From Rubrivivax sp. (lineage in GTDB: Bacteria; Pseudomonadota; Gammaproteobacteria; Burkholderiales; Burkholderiaceae_C): a stretch of DNA of 64,000 bases. The stretch is from contig JAUXRG010000090.1 of assembly GCA_030681795.1 (NCBI GenBank), positions 62,001-126,000 on the forward strand, given 5' to 3'. A program made the position numbers and the translations under genes. The number at the start of each line of letters is the position of its first letter. Position 1 is the stretch's first letter. This document shows positions 8,270 through 16,583 of the stretch, piece after piece. The notes below the pieces were generated by a model, which searched no databases, was not told the DNA's origin, and was given only the letters and a program-made list of their open reading frames with translations.

Positions 8270-9163
8270 ATGACCGCCACCCTGGAAGGCCGGCTCGTCG
8301 TCGCGATCTCTTCGCGAGCCCTCTTCGATTTCGAGGAGGAGAACCGCGTTTTCGAAGCCGGCGACGACCGCGCCTATATGGCGCTGCAGATGCAGCGCGT
8401 GGAGCGGCCCGCGCGGCCGGGGGTGGCCTTCTCGCTGGTCAACAAGCTGCTCGCCTTCAACGCCGAGCGGCCGCGGGTGGAGGTGGTGATCCTCTCGCGC
8501 AACGACCCGGTCTCGGGCCTGCGCGTATTTCGCTCGGCGCAGCACTTCAAGCTGCCGGTGCAGCGCGGTGTATTCACGCGCGGCCAGCCGCCCTGGCGCT
8601 ACCTGCGGCCACTGGCGGCCAACCTGTTCCTGAGCACCAACGAGGCCGACGTGCGCTCCGCCCTGGCCGAAGGCGTGCCGGCGGCGCGCGTCTACCCCGA
8701 GAGCGCGCGCGCCTCGGCCGCGCACCCCGACGAAGTGCGCATCGCTTTCGACGGCGACGCCGTGCTCTTCTCCGACGAGGCCGAGCGCGTGTACCAGGCG
8801 CAAGGCCTGGACGCCTTCCAGAGCCACGAGAGCGAACGCGCCGGCACGCCGCTGGCGCCCGGGCCCTTCAAGCCGCTGCTGGAGACGCTGCACCGCATGC
8901 AGAGCGAGCCGGCGCCCGGCATGCGGCTGCGCACCGCGCTCGTCACCGCGCGCAGCGCACCGGCGCACGAGCGCGCCATCCGCACGCTGCTGTCATGGCA
9001 GATCGAAGTCGACGAGGCGATGTTCCTGGGCGGGCTGCCCAAGGGCAGCTTCCTGCGCGAATTCGAGCCCGATTTCTTCTTCGACGACCAGACCGGGCAC
9101 ATCGAGAACGCCGCGGCGCATGTGCCGGCGGGGCATGTCGCATCCGGAATATCGAACCTCTGA
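8270..9163 (+). CDS. 5'-nucleotidase (cytosolic type, PF06189)
   Basis: A 297-residue protein of the cytosolic 5'-nucleotidase family (PF06189), which removes phosphate from nucleoside 5'-monophosphates. Conserved stretches are VVAISSRALFDFEEENRVF at the N-terminus (the HAD-like motif I is modified, SRALFDF), LVNKLL, VEVVILSRNDP (motif II region), RIAFDGDAVLFSDEAERV (nucleophile-type DGD) and a C-terminal FFDDQTGHIENAA (motif IV). No signal peptide. The ATG at 8270 fits the family start. The 3' end is 21 bp from the converging M16 peptidase stop. The biological role in bacteria is poorly known; a nucleotide-pool function is general family knowledge. Confidence 0.85.
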   Translation: MTATLEGRLVVAISSRALFDFEEENRVFEAGDDRAYMALQMQRVERPARPGVAFSLVNKLLAFNAERPRVEVVILSRNDPVSGLRVFRSAQHFKLPVQRGVFTRGQPPWRYLRPLAANLFLSTNEADVRSALAEGVPAARVYPESARASAAHPDEVRIAFDGDAVLFSDEAERVYQAQGLDAFQSHESERAGTPLAPGPFKPLLETLHRMQSEPAPGMRLRTALVTARSAPAHERAIRTLLSWQIEVDEAMFLGGLPKGSFLREFEPDFFFDDQTGHIENAAAHVPAGHVASGISNL

Positions 9164-9184
9164 CCCGGATTCGAGCGCGCGCCG

Positions 9185-11911
9185 CTACGGTTTGAAGTCC
9201 CCGCCCCAGGCCATCACCAGGCGCTGTGGGGCGATGTACTTGCGCCAGGCGGCATTGACCTGCTCGAGGCTGAGTTTGGCGATGGCGTCGTCGACCTGTT
9301 GCGCGAAGGCGAAATCGCGCCCCAGGTACAGGTTGCTCGCCAGCTGGCCGGCGACGCCGGCGTCTTGCGCGCGCGCCAGGCGGCGGTAGCTGAGCAGCCC
9401 GGCGCGGCCTTCGTCGAGCTCCTGCGGCGTAAAGCCGTCCTTCAGCGAGCGGGCGAGTTCTTCCTTGAACGCCGCCTCCACCTTGGGCTGGTTCTGCGGC
9501 GCGAAGATGGCGCTGAAGGACCAGTCGGAGTTCTCGTCGCTGGAACTCCAGGCGATGCCCGAACGCACGTCGTAGCTCAGACCATCCTTCTCGCGGATGC
9601 GCTTCCACAGCCGTGAGCTGCCACCCTGGCCGAAGATGTAGTTGGCCAGGCTCAGCGCAGCGTAGTCGGCATGACGGTCGGACAAAGGCAGCGGCAGGCG
9701 GCCACGCAGGTTGGCGTTGGCCTTGTCGGGCGTGCGCTCGAGGAAGCGCTGCGGCTCGACCGCCACCAGCGGATGCGGCAGCCGCGTGTAGGCCTGTGCG
9801 CCGCGGGCCGGCTGGCGCCAGGCGCCGAATGCCGTGTCCAGGGCCTGCTTCACGGCGGCGGCGTCCAGGTCGCCCACGGCCGAGAACTCGCCCTGGGCCG
9901 CGCTGTAGAAGCGGCCGTGGAATGCGCGCAGCTGCGCGGGGGTCACCGCCTTCACGTCCTGCTCCATCTCGTCGAAGGTGGCCGCGTAGCGCAGGTCGCC
10001 TCGCGGGTAAGGGTTGCCGTGGCGCGAGAGCAGGTTGCCGATGATGGCGTCGGGCTCCTTGCGCTGGCGCTCTATGCCGGTGAGCCACTGGCGGCGCAGC
10101 TCTTCCAGCGGCTCGGCGGGGAAGGCTGGTTCGCGCAGCAGTTTGCCCAGCAGCTCGATGACGGCGGGCAGGCGGTCGCGCCTGGTGCTGATGCTGGCCA
10201 CCAGCGTCTGGCCGCCGCCGCCAAAGCTCACCTCGGCCTGCAGCTTGTCGAACTCGTCGGCGATTTGCTGGCGCGTCAGGCCGGCACCGCCCTTGTCGAG
10301 CAGGCGGGCGGCAAAAGTCGCCACCGTCTCCTGGCCCGTCAGGCTCTTCTCGTCCCCATAGTGCAGCCGCAGCCGCGCCTGGACCGCAGCGCCGCGAGTG
10401 CCTTTGGGCAGCAGCGCCACCTTCAGGCCCGAGGGCAGGTTCGAGAGCTGCGTGCGGGCATCCAGATTCGCCGGCGTGGCGTCGAAGGCTTCGGCCTGGG
10501 CTGCCGAGGCATCGCCCTGGTAGCCCTTGACCAGTGCGGCCACGTCCACGCGCGTGACCTGCGGTGCGCGTTCGGGTTTGGCGGTCGGCAGGTACAGGCC
10601 CACGGTGCGGTTGTCGGGCACCAGCCACTGCCCGGCCACGCGCTGCACGTCGGCCAGCGTCACCCTGCGCACGGCGTCGCGTTGCAGGAAGTGCAAGCGC
10701 CAGTCGCCCAGCGCGATGGCGCCGGACAAGGCCACGCCGATGCGCTCGGGGTCGGTATTGCCCTGGTCCCAGGCGTTGAGCCACTGCGTGCGCGCGCGCT
10801 CCAGTTCCTCGGCGGTGACGGGCTCGGCGCGCAGCGCGTCGGCCGTGGCCGCCATCGCCGTGCGGGCCTGCTCCACATCCTGGCCCGGCGCCAGCGCCGC
10901 ACCCAGCATGAGCACGCCGGGTTCCGCCAGATCCCAGGCGAAGGCAAAGGCCTGCGACGCCAGCTGACCCTCGACCAGCCGCTTGTGCAGCCGCCCGCCC
11001 GGGGTATCGCCCAGCGCGCTGGCGATCATCTCGACGGCCGCGAAGTCGGGTGCCGACCCGGCCGGCACGTGGTAGCCCATATACAGCGTGGGCGTGCCGC
11101 CGACGCGGCGCACGGTGACCACGCGCTCGCCGTCCTGCGGCGGGTCCAGCGTGTAGGTGGCAGGCAGGGTGCGCTGCGGCCTGGGGATGGTGCCGAAATC
11201 CTGCGCCACCCAGCCCAGCACCTTTTGCGCGTCGAAGCGGCCCGAGACGATGAGCGTGGCGTTGTCGGGCTGGTAGTAGCGCCTGTAGAAGGCCTGCAGG
11301 CGCGGGATGTCGACGTTCTCGATATCGGTGCGCGCGCCTATCGTGCTCTTGCCGTAGTTGTGCCACTGGAACATCGCGGCCATCGTCTGCTGCATCAGCA
11401 CGCGGCCCGGGTTGTTCTCGCCCATCTCGAACTCGTTGCGCACCACCGTCATCTCGGTGGCCAGGTCCTTGCCCGCGATGTAGCTGTTGACCATCGCGTC
11501 GGCCTGCCAGGCGAGATACCAGCGCAGGTTGTCTTCATTCGCCGAGAAGCTGGCGAAATAGTTGGTGCGGTCGAAAGAGGTGCTGCCGTTGGCGCGCAGA
11601 CCGCGCTTGGTGAACTCGGCCCATACGTTGGCCGTCGTCGGCGTGCCCTTGAACAGCAGGTGCTCGAGCAGGTGCGCCATGCCCGTCTCGCCATAGCTCT
11701 CCATGCGCGAGCCGACGTGGTAGGTGACGTTGACGGTGGTGGTGGGCTTGGAGTCGTCGGGGGCGAGCAGCAGCTGCAGGCCGTTGGCCAGGCGGTATTC
11801 GGTGATGCCCTCGACGCTGGTGATGCGCTCTACGCCTGCCGGCAAGGGCTGCGCGGCCGCTGCGGCGGCCAGGAAAGGGAACGCGAGAAGTGCAAGCCAA
11901 CGTCGAATCAT
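9185..11911 (-). CDS. M16 family zinc metallopeptidase (two-lobed, PqqL/insulinase-like)
   Basis: A 908-residue exported or periplasmic peptidase with a signal peptide (residues 1-20, cleavage AAA-QP). It has two tandem M16 halves: an active N-terminal half with the inverted zinc motif H80-LLE-H84 and the third ligand Glu160 in VVRNEFEMGENNP, and a C-terminal inactive half containing FGQGGSSRLWKRIREKDGLSY, the substrate-clamping segment. Each half has the usual PF00675 + PF05193 arrangement. Family members degrade peptides in the periplasm. The start is the ATG at 11909-11911, which gives the signal peptide; longer in-frame extensions have no family similarity. It is flanked by converging 5'-nucleotidase (21 bp) and lies 103 bp downstream of the Crp-type regulator gene. 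Confidence 0.93.
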   Translation of the reverse strand: MIRRWLALLAFPFLAAAAAAQPLPAGVERITSVEGITEYRLANGLQLLLAPDDSKPTTTVNVTYHVGSRMESYGETGMAHLLEHLLFKGTPTTANVWAEFTKRGLRANGSTSFDRTNYFASFSANEDNLRWYLAWQADAMVNSYIAGKDLATEMTVVRNEFEMGENNPGRVLMQQTMAAMFQWHNYGKSTIGARTDIENVDIPRLQAFYRRYYQPDNATLIVSGRFDAQKVLGWVAQDFGTIPRPQRTLPATYTLDPPQDGERVVTVRRVGGTPTLYMGYHVPAGSAPDFAAVEMIASALGDTPGGRLHKRLVEGQLASQAFAFAWDLAEPGVLMLGAALAPGQDVEQARTAMAATADALRAEPVTAEELERARTQWLNAWDQGNTDPERIGVALSGAIALGDWRLHFLQRDAVRRVTLADVQRVAGQWLVPDNRTVGLYLPTAKPERAPQVTRVDVAALVKGYQGDASAAQAEAFDATPANLDARTQLSNLPSGLKVALLPKGTRGAAVQARLRLHYGDEKSLTGQETVATFAARLLDKGGAGLTRQQIADEFDKLQAEVSFGGGGQTLVASISTRRDRLPAVIELLGKLLREPAFPAEPLEELRRQWLTGIERQRKEPDAIIGNLLSRHGNPYPRGDLRYAATFDEMEQDVKAVTPAQLRAFHGRFYSAAQGEFSAVGDLDAAAVKQALDTAFGAWRQPARGAQAYTRLPHPLVAVEPQRFLERTPDKANANLRGRLPLPLSDRHADYAALSLANYIFGQGGSSRLWKRIREKDGLSYDVRSGIAWSSSDENSDWSFSAIFAPQNQPKVEAAFKEELARSLKDGFTPQELDEGRAGLLSYRRLARAQDAGVAGQLASNLYLGRDFAFAQQVDDAIAKLSLEQVNAAWRKYIAPQRLVMAWGGDFKP

Positions 11912-12014
11912 GGGTGCGATGGGGATGCGGCAGCCAGGTGCCGGGGAGCGCAGTGTAGGGATTTCGGCGCCCGGGGGCAGGCCGACCCGGCCCGTTTTCG
12001 CCAGGGGTACCGCC

Positions 12015-12752
12015 TCAGTGGCTGCGATAGGCGCGCAACGCCACCAGGTCGCGCACCCGCACGCCGCCGTATTCGACCTGGATGACGCCGGCGGCCTGCA
12101 GGCTGGCCAGGGCCTCGTTGACGCGCTGGCGCGACAAGCCGACGAGGTAGCCCAGTTCCTGCTGCGTGATGCGCAGCCACTCGCCGACACCGGGGTAGAG
12201 CATGGGGTGGAAGAGTGCCGCCAGGCTGCGCGCCACGCGCTCGTCGGGGTGGGTCAGGCGGTCGATCTCGCGCGCGGCGATGAACTGGCCCAGGCGCTCG
12301 TTGAGCTGGTTCATCACGAAACGATTGAAGCCGATGCTGCGGTCCAGCAGCCAGTGGAAGGTGGCCGCCGGGATGCCCGCCACCACGCTCTTGCGCAGGG
12401 CCTGGATGTTGTAGCGATAGGCCTCACCCTTGAGCACCGTGCCCTCGCCGAACCAGCCGCCGGGCGGCATGCCGGTGAAGGTGATGGGCACGCCCAGCGT
12501 GCTGTCGTTGCTCATCTTGAGCAGGCCGTCGATGACGCCGAACCAGTAGGTCACGGGCCGGCCCACGCGGCACACGAGTTCGCCCGGTTCCACGTTCACC
12601 ACCCGCAAGTCGGCCAGCACGCGCTCGCGCTCGGTGTCGTCGAGCCGGTCCAGCCAGGGGATGTGGCGCAGATCTTCGGCCACCGCCGCGCGCGAGCGCG
12701 ACGGTTGCACCGCACTGGCGCCGATCGCTGACGGGAACGTGCGTGGGGGCAT
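12015..12752 (-). CDS. Crp/Fnr-family transcriptional regulator
   Basis: A 245-residue regulator with an N-terminal cyclic-nucleotide-type beta-barrel (about residues 30-150; GGWFGEGTVLKGEAYRYNIQAL marks the phosphate-binding-cassette region but without the Arg-Ser/Thr pair needed to bind cAMP), a dimer helix (about 155-180) and a C-terminal winged helix. The recognition helix reads LVGLSRQRVNEALASLQ, different from CRP (CSRETVGRIL), so a different half-site is expected. It has no FNR-type cysteine cluster. It diverges from the CoA-ligase/ABC operon, and an 18-bp palindrome with CRP spacing lies between them, which points to control of that operon and of itself. The effector is unknown. Confidence 0.9.
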   Translation of the reverse strand: MPPRTFPSAIGASAVQPSRSRAAVAEDLRHIPWLDRLDDTERERVLADLRVVNVEPGELVCRVGRPVTYWFGVIDGLLKMSNDSTLGVPITFTGMPPGGWFGEGTVLKGEAYRYNIQALRKSVVAGIPAATFHWLLDRSIGFNRFVMNQLNERLGQFIAAREIDRLTHPDERVARSLAALFHPMLYPGVGEWLRITQQELGYLVGLSRQRVNEALASLQAAGVIQVEYGGVRVRDLVALRAYRSH

Positions 12753-12794
12753 GGAGGGGATATCGGGAAATGCCTGACAGGACGAACCCGTGGA

Positions 12795-12812
12795 TTGTCG
12801 TCATAACGACAA
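12795..12812. promoter_or_regulatory. Palindromic operator, CRP spacing (TGTCG-N6-CGACA)
   Basis: A perfect inverted repeat, TTGTCGT-CATA-ACGACAA, lies between the divergent Crp/Fnr gene (start 12752) and the acyl-CoA ligase gene (start 12867). Written as TGTCG-N6-CGACA it has exactly the 5-6-5 geometry of CRP/FNR sites, with altered inner bases that fit the altered recognition helix of the neighbouring regulator. The position, 43 bp from one start and 55 bp from the other, suits control of both. Confidence 0.65.
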
Positions 12813-12866
12813 CATGGCGTCAAAGCAATGGCCAGAATGCGTCGCACACCCCAAGGAGACTTCCCG

Positions 12867-14813
12867 GTGCTGACGACGTTTCCCCGTCTGATGCTGGACC
12901 ACGCCAAGCAGCGGCCCGATGCGCCGGCGCTTCGCGAGAAGGTCTACGGCATCTGGCAGACCACCACCTGGGCCGAGCTGGCGCTGCTGGTGCGGCGCCT
13001 GGCCTGCGGGCTGGCCCACGCGGGCGTCAAACGCGGTGACCACGTGGTGGTGGTGGGCGAAAACCGGCCGCGCCTGTACGCCACCATGCTGGCGGCGCAA
13101 GCGCTGGGCGCCATTCCCATTCCGCTGTACCAGGACGCCGCGGCGCCCGAGTACACCTTCCCGATCAACAACGCCGAAGTCGCCTACGCCATCGTCGAGG
13201 ACCAGGAGCAGGTCGACAAGATGCTCGAATTGCGCGAGAACTGCCCACAGCTCAGGCGCATCTGGTTCGACGACCCGCGCGGCCTGCGCAACTACAACGA
13301 GCCGGGGCTCGATTCGATCGACGCGCTGGTGGCCGCCGGCCAGGCACACGACGCGGCCAACGCCGCGCTCTTCGACAGCGAGGTCGAGCGCTGCCAGCCC
13401 GAAGATGTGGCGGCGCTGTTTTTCACCAGCGGCACCACCGGCAACCCCAAGGGCGTGGTGCATACCCACTTCACGCTGCTCGACCGCGCCAACGCCGGCA
13501 AGAACTTCGACCACCTCAGCGAACGCGAGGAGGTGCTGGCCTACCTGCCGCCGGCCTGGATCGGCCAGAACATCTTCAGCTACGCACAGTGGCTGGCCTG
13601 CGGCTACGTGGTCAACTGCCCCGAGTCGGCGGCCACGGTGATGATCGACCTGAAGGAGATCGGCCCCACCTACTATTTCGCGCCGCCGCGCATCTTCGAA
13701 GGCCTGCTCACCACGGTGATGATCCGCATGGAAGATGCGAGCCGCTTGAAGCGCTGGCTCTTCCATCGCTTCATGGAGGTGGCCAAGCGCGTCGGCCCGA
13801 CCCTGATGGACGGCAAGCCGGTGGGCCTGGCCTCCCGGCTGACCTACGCCCTGGGCAACTTCGTCATCTACGGGCCGCTGCGCAATACGCTGGGCTTCAA
13901 CCGCGTGCGCGTGGCCTACACCGCGGGCGAGGCCATCGGGCCGGACCTGTTCACCTTCTACCGCTCCATCGGCATCAACCTCAAGCAGCTCTACGGCTCC
14001 ACCGAGACCGCCGTATTCGTTTGCCTGCAGCCCGACGATGCCGTGCGCGCCGACACCGTGGGCGTGCCCATCGAAGGCGTGGAGATCCGCGTCACCGACA
14101 GCGGCGAGATCCTCGTCAAGAGTGCGGGTCTGCTCAAGGGCTACTACAAGAACCCCGCCGCCACGGCCGAGGTGCTCAGCGCCGATGGCTGGTACCACAC
14201 CGGCGACGCCGGCTTCCTCGACGCCAGCGGGCAGCTGAAGATCATCGACCGCGCCAAGGACGTGGGCCGCCTGGTGGGCGGGCCCGCCGACGGCGCCATG
14301 TTCGCCCCCAAGTACGTGGAGAACAAGCTCAAGTTCTTCCCCTTCATCAAGGAGGCGGTGGCCTTCGGCGACAAGCGCGAGAAGGTCTGCGCCTTCGTCA
14401 ATATCGACTTCGAGGCGGTCGGCAACTGGGCCGAGCGGCGCAACCTGCCCTACGCCGGCTATACCGACCTGGCAGGCAAGCTCGAGGTGCTGGAGCTGGT
14501 GCGCGAATGCGTGGAGAAGGTCAATGCCGACCTCGCCGCCGACGCCATGCTCACGGGCAGCCAGATCAGCCGCTTCCTGGTGCTGCACAAGGAACTCGAC
14601 GCCGACGACGGCGAGATGACGCGCACGCGCAAGGTCAAGCGCGGCTACATCAACGAGAAGTACCAGGTGCTGGTGGACGCGCTGTACGGCGGCAAGACCG
14701 AGCAATTCATCGAGACCGCCGTGAAGTTCGAGGACGGGCGCTCGGGCAGCGTGAGCGCCACGCTGCCGATCGTCGACGCCAAGGTGTTTCCCGCCATGAA
14801 GAAAGCGGCCTGA
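12867..14813 (+). CDS. AMP-dependent acyl-CoA synthetase (long-chain type)
   Basis: A 648-residue adenylate-forming ligase that activates a carboxylic acid with ATP and CoA. The P-loop is FFTSGTTGNPKGVVHTH, the A5 region is LKQLYGSTETAVF, and the A8 core is DGWYHTGDAGFLDASGQLKIIDRAKDV with the TGD and hinge Asp/Lys. The insert GRLVGGPADGAMFAPKYVENKLKF is typical of long-chain fatty acyl-CoA synthetases found in Liv-type operons of betaproteobacteria. I chose the GTG at 12867 (preceded by AAGGAG at 8 bases) over an ATG at 12828 that has no ribosome site. It is the first gene of an operon with ABC importer genes livG-H-M-K-F (2-bp gap to livG). The substrate may be an aromatic or branched acid carried by the importer. 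Confidence 0.9.
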   Translation: MLTTFPRLMLDHAKQRPDAPALREKVYGIWQTTTWAELALLVRRLACGLAHAGVKRGDHVVVVGENRPRLYATMLAAQALGAIPIPLYQDAAAPEYTFPINNAEVAYAIVEDQEQVDKMLELRENCPQLRRIWFDDPRGLRNYNEPGLDSIDALVAAGQAHDAANAALFDSEVERCQPEDVAALFFTSGTTGNPKGVVHTHFTLLDRANAGKNFDHLSEREEVLAYLPPAWIGQNIFSYAQWLACGYVVNCPESAATVMIDLKEIGPTYYFAPPRIFEGLLTTVMIRMEDASRLKRWLFHRFMEVAKRVGPTLMDGKPVGLASRLTYALGNFVIYGPLRNTLGFNRVRVAYTAGEAIGPDLFTFYRSIGINLKQLYGSTETAVFVCLQPDDAVRADTVGVPIEGVEIRVTDSGEILVKSAGLLKGYYKNPAATAEVLSADGWYHTGDAGFLDASGQLKIIDRAKDVGRLVGGPADGAMFAPKYVENKLKFFPFIKEAVAFGDKREKVCAFVNIDFEAVGNWAERRNLPYAGYTDLAGKLEVLELVRECVEKVNADLAADAMLTGSQISRFLVLHKELDADDGEMTRTRKVKRGYINEKYQVLVDALYGGKTEQFIETAVKFEDGRSGSVSATLPIVDAKVFPAMKKAA

Positions 14814-14815
14814 CC

Positions 14816-15610
14816 ATGGCTGAACGAGTAGCCGGCGAGGTCATCCTCGAAGTCAAGAATATCAGCCTGCGCTTCGGCGGCGTGAAGGCGCTCAGCGACA
14901 TCAGCTTCGATGTGCGCGAGCGCGAGGTGCGCGCGATCATCGGCCCCAACGGCGCGGGCAAGAGCAGCATGCTCAACTGCATCAACGGCGTGTACGCGCC
15001 GCAGGAAGGCAGCATCACCTTCCGCGGCCAGACCTTCGGCCACATGAACAGCCGCCAGGTCGCCGAGATGGGCGTGGCGCGCACCTTCCAGAGCCTGGCC
15101 CTGTTCAAGGGCATGAGCGTGCTCGACAACATCATGAGCGGGCGCAACCTGCGCATGAAGACCAACCTCTTCCAGCAGGCGATCCGAAACCCGTGGTTCG
15201 GTGCGGCCGAACGTGAGGAGACCGCGCACCGCGAGGCCGTCGAGAAGATCATTGATTTCCTGGAGATCCAGGCCCACCGCAAGACGCCCGTGGGCCGGCT
15301 GCCCTACGGGCTGCAAAAGCGCGTGGACCTGGGCCGCGCGCTGGCCATGGAGCCGCAGGTGCTGCTGCTCGACGAGCCGATGGCCGGGATGAACGTCGAG
15401 GAAAAACAGGATATGAGCCGCTTCATCCTCGACGTGAACGACGAGTACGGCACCACCATCGTCCTCATCGAACACGACATGAGCGTGGTGATGGACCTCT
15501 CCGACCGCGTCGTGGTGCTCGACTACGGCAGGAAGATCGGCGATGGCACGCCGGCCGAAGTGCGCCGCAATCCGGATGTGATCAGCGCCTATCTGGGCAC
15601 GGGCCACTGA
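14816..15610 (+). CDS. livG: Branched-chain-amino-acid-type ABC transporter ATPase (LivG-like)
   Basis: A 264-residue ATPase of the LivG group. Walker A is GPNGAGKSS, the Q-loop is ARTFQSLALFKGMSVLDNI, the signature is degenerate (GRLPYGLQKRVDLGRAL; LPYG in place of LSGG, as is common in LivG proteins), Walker B is VLLLDEPMAG and the H-loop is VLIEHDMSV. A long insert (NLRMKTNLFQQAIRNPWFGAAEREE) is normal for LivG. It forms the ATPase pair with the livF-like gene at 19169. The ATG is 2 bp after the ligase stop, so expression is coupled to substrate activation. A role in uptake of the acid used by the ligases is more likely than amino-acid uptake. Confidence 0.92.
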   Translation: MAERVAGEVILEVKNISLRFGGVKALSDISFDVREREVRAIIGPNGAGKSSMLNCINGVYAPQEGSITFRGQTFGHMNSRQVAEMGVARTFQSLALFKGMSVLDNIMSGRNLRMKTNLFQQAIRNPWFGAAEREETAHREAVEKIIDFLEIQAHRKTPVGRLPYGLQKRVDLGRALAMEPQVLLLDEPMAGMNVEEKQDMSRFILDVNDEYGTTIVLIEHDMSVVMDLSDRVVVLDYGRKIGDGTPAEVRRNPDVISAYLGTGH

Positions 15611-15633
15611 ACCGCCACCGAAGGGCCAAGCAC

Positions 15634-16563
15634 ATGGGACCGTTCCTCGAAACCCTCTTCGGCGGCTTGATGTCGGGCATGCTGTATTCGCTGGTGGCAC
15701 TGGGCTTCGTGCTCATCTTCAAGGCCAGCGGCGTGTTCAACTTCGCGCAGGGCGCGATGGTGCTGTTCGCGGCGCTGGCGATGGCCCGCTTCGCGGAGTG
15801 GGCCCCGGGGCTGCTGGGCCTTGACCACAAGGTTCTCAACAACGTGCTGGCCTTTGTCGCCGCCATGGTCGTGATGATCGGGGTGGCCTGGGTGGTCGAG
15901 CGCCTGGTGCTGCGCAAGCTCGTCAACCAGGAGGGCATCACGCTGCTGATGGCCACGCTGGGCATCGCCTATTTCCTCGACGGCTTCGGCCAGACGATAT
16001 TCGGCAGCGATATCTACAAGATCGACATCGGCCTGCCCAAGGAACCGCTGTTTCTGTTCGAGAGCACCTTCGAGGGCGGCATCCTGATCAACAAGGAAGA
16101 CCTCTACGCGGCCGTGATCGCCGCCGCGCTGGTGGTGGTGCTGAGCCTGTTTTTCCAGAAAACCGCCACGGGCCGCGCCTTGCGCGCGGTGGCCGACGAC
16201 CACCAGGCCGCGCAGAGCATCGGCATTCCGCTGTCCCGCGTGTGGGTCATCGTCTGGAGCGTGGCCGGCTTCGTGGCGCTGGTCACCGGCATGATCTGGG
16301 GCAGCAAGCTCGGCGTGCAGTTCTCGCTCTCGCTGGTGGCGCTCAAGGCGCTGCCGGTGGTGATCCTGGGCGGACTGACCAGCGTGCCGGGCGCCATCCT
16401 CGGCGGGCTCATCATCGGCGTGGGCGAGAAGCTCTCCGAGGTCTTCATCGGCCCGACATTCGGCGGCGGCATCGAGATCTGGTTCGGCTACGTGCTGGTG
16501 CTGTTCGTCCTTCTCGTGCGGCCGCAGGGGCTGTTCGGCGAGAAGATCATCGATCGCGTCTGA
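15634..16563 (+). CDS. livH: Branched-chain-type ABC transporter permease (LivH-like)
   Basis: A 309-residue inner-membrane permease with about eight hydrophobic segments. LivH hallmarks are LYSLVALGFVLIFKASGVFNFAQGAM at residues 16-41, the coupling loop TGRALRAVADDHQAAQSIGIPLSRV near 180-205 (EAA-like), and the C-terminal GLTSVPGAILGGLIIGVGEKLSE and RPQGLFGEKI. It follows livG by 23 bp and precedes livM by 20 bp with a GGAG ribosome site, as part of the same operon. Confidence 0.93.
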   Translation: MGPFLETLFGGLMSGMLYSLVALGFVLIFKASGVFNFAQGAMVLFAALAMARFAEWAPGLLGLDHKVLNNVLAFVAAMVVMIGVAWVVERLVLRKLVNQEGITLLMATLGIAYFLDGFGQTIFGSDIYKIDIGLPKEPLFLFESTFEGGILINKEDLYAAVIAAALVVVLSLFFQKTATGRALRAVADDHQAAQSIGIPLSRVWVIVWSVAGFVALVTGMIWGSKLGVQFSLSLVALKALPVVILGGLTSVPGAILGGLIIGVGEKLSEVFIGPTFGGGIEIWFGYVLVLFVLLVRPQGLFGEKIIDRV

Positions 16564-16583
16564 GCTGAGACGGAGAACAAAAA

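Noticed and set aside
9671-12085. An 804-codon open frame on the plus strand opposite the M16 peptidase gene
   Set aside because: It is an antisense shadow: composition is Arg/Ala/Gly/His-rich without domains, and the opposite strand encodes a complete, motif-bearing peptidase. High third-position GC in this genome leaves long empty frames on the other strand.
12828-12866. Upstream ATG start for the acyl-CoA synthetase
   Set aside because: No ribosome site, lies next to the operator, and the extra 13 codons are not family-like; the GTG at 12867 has AAGGAG at good spacing.
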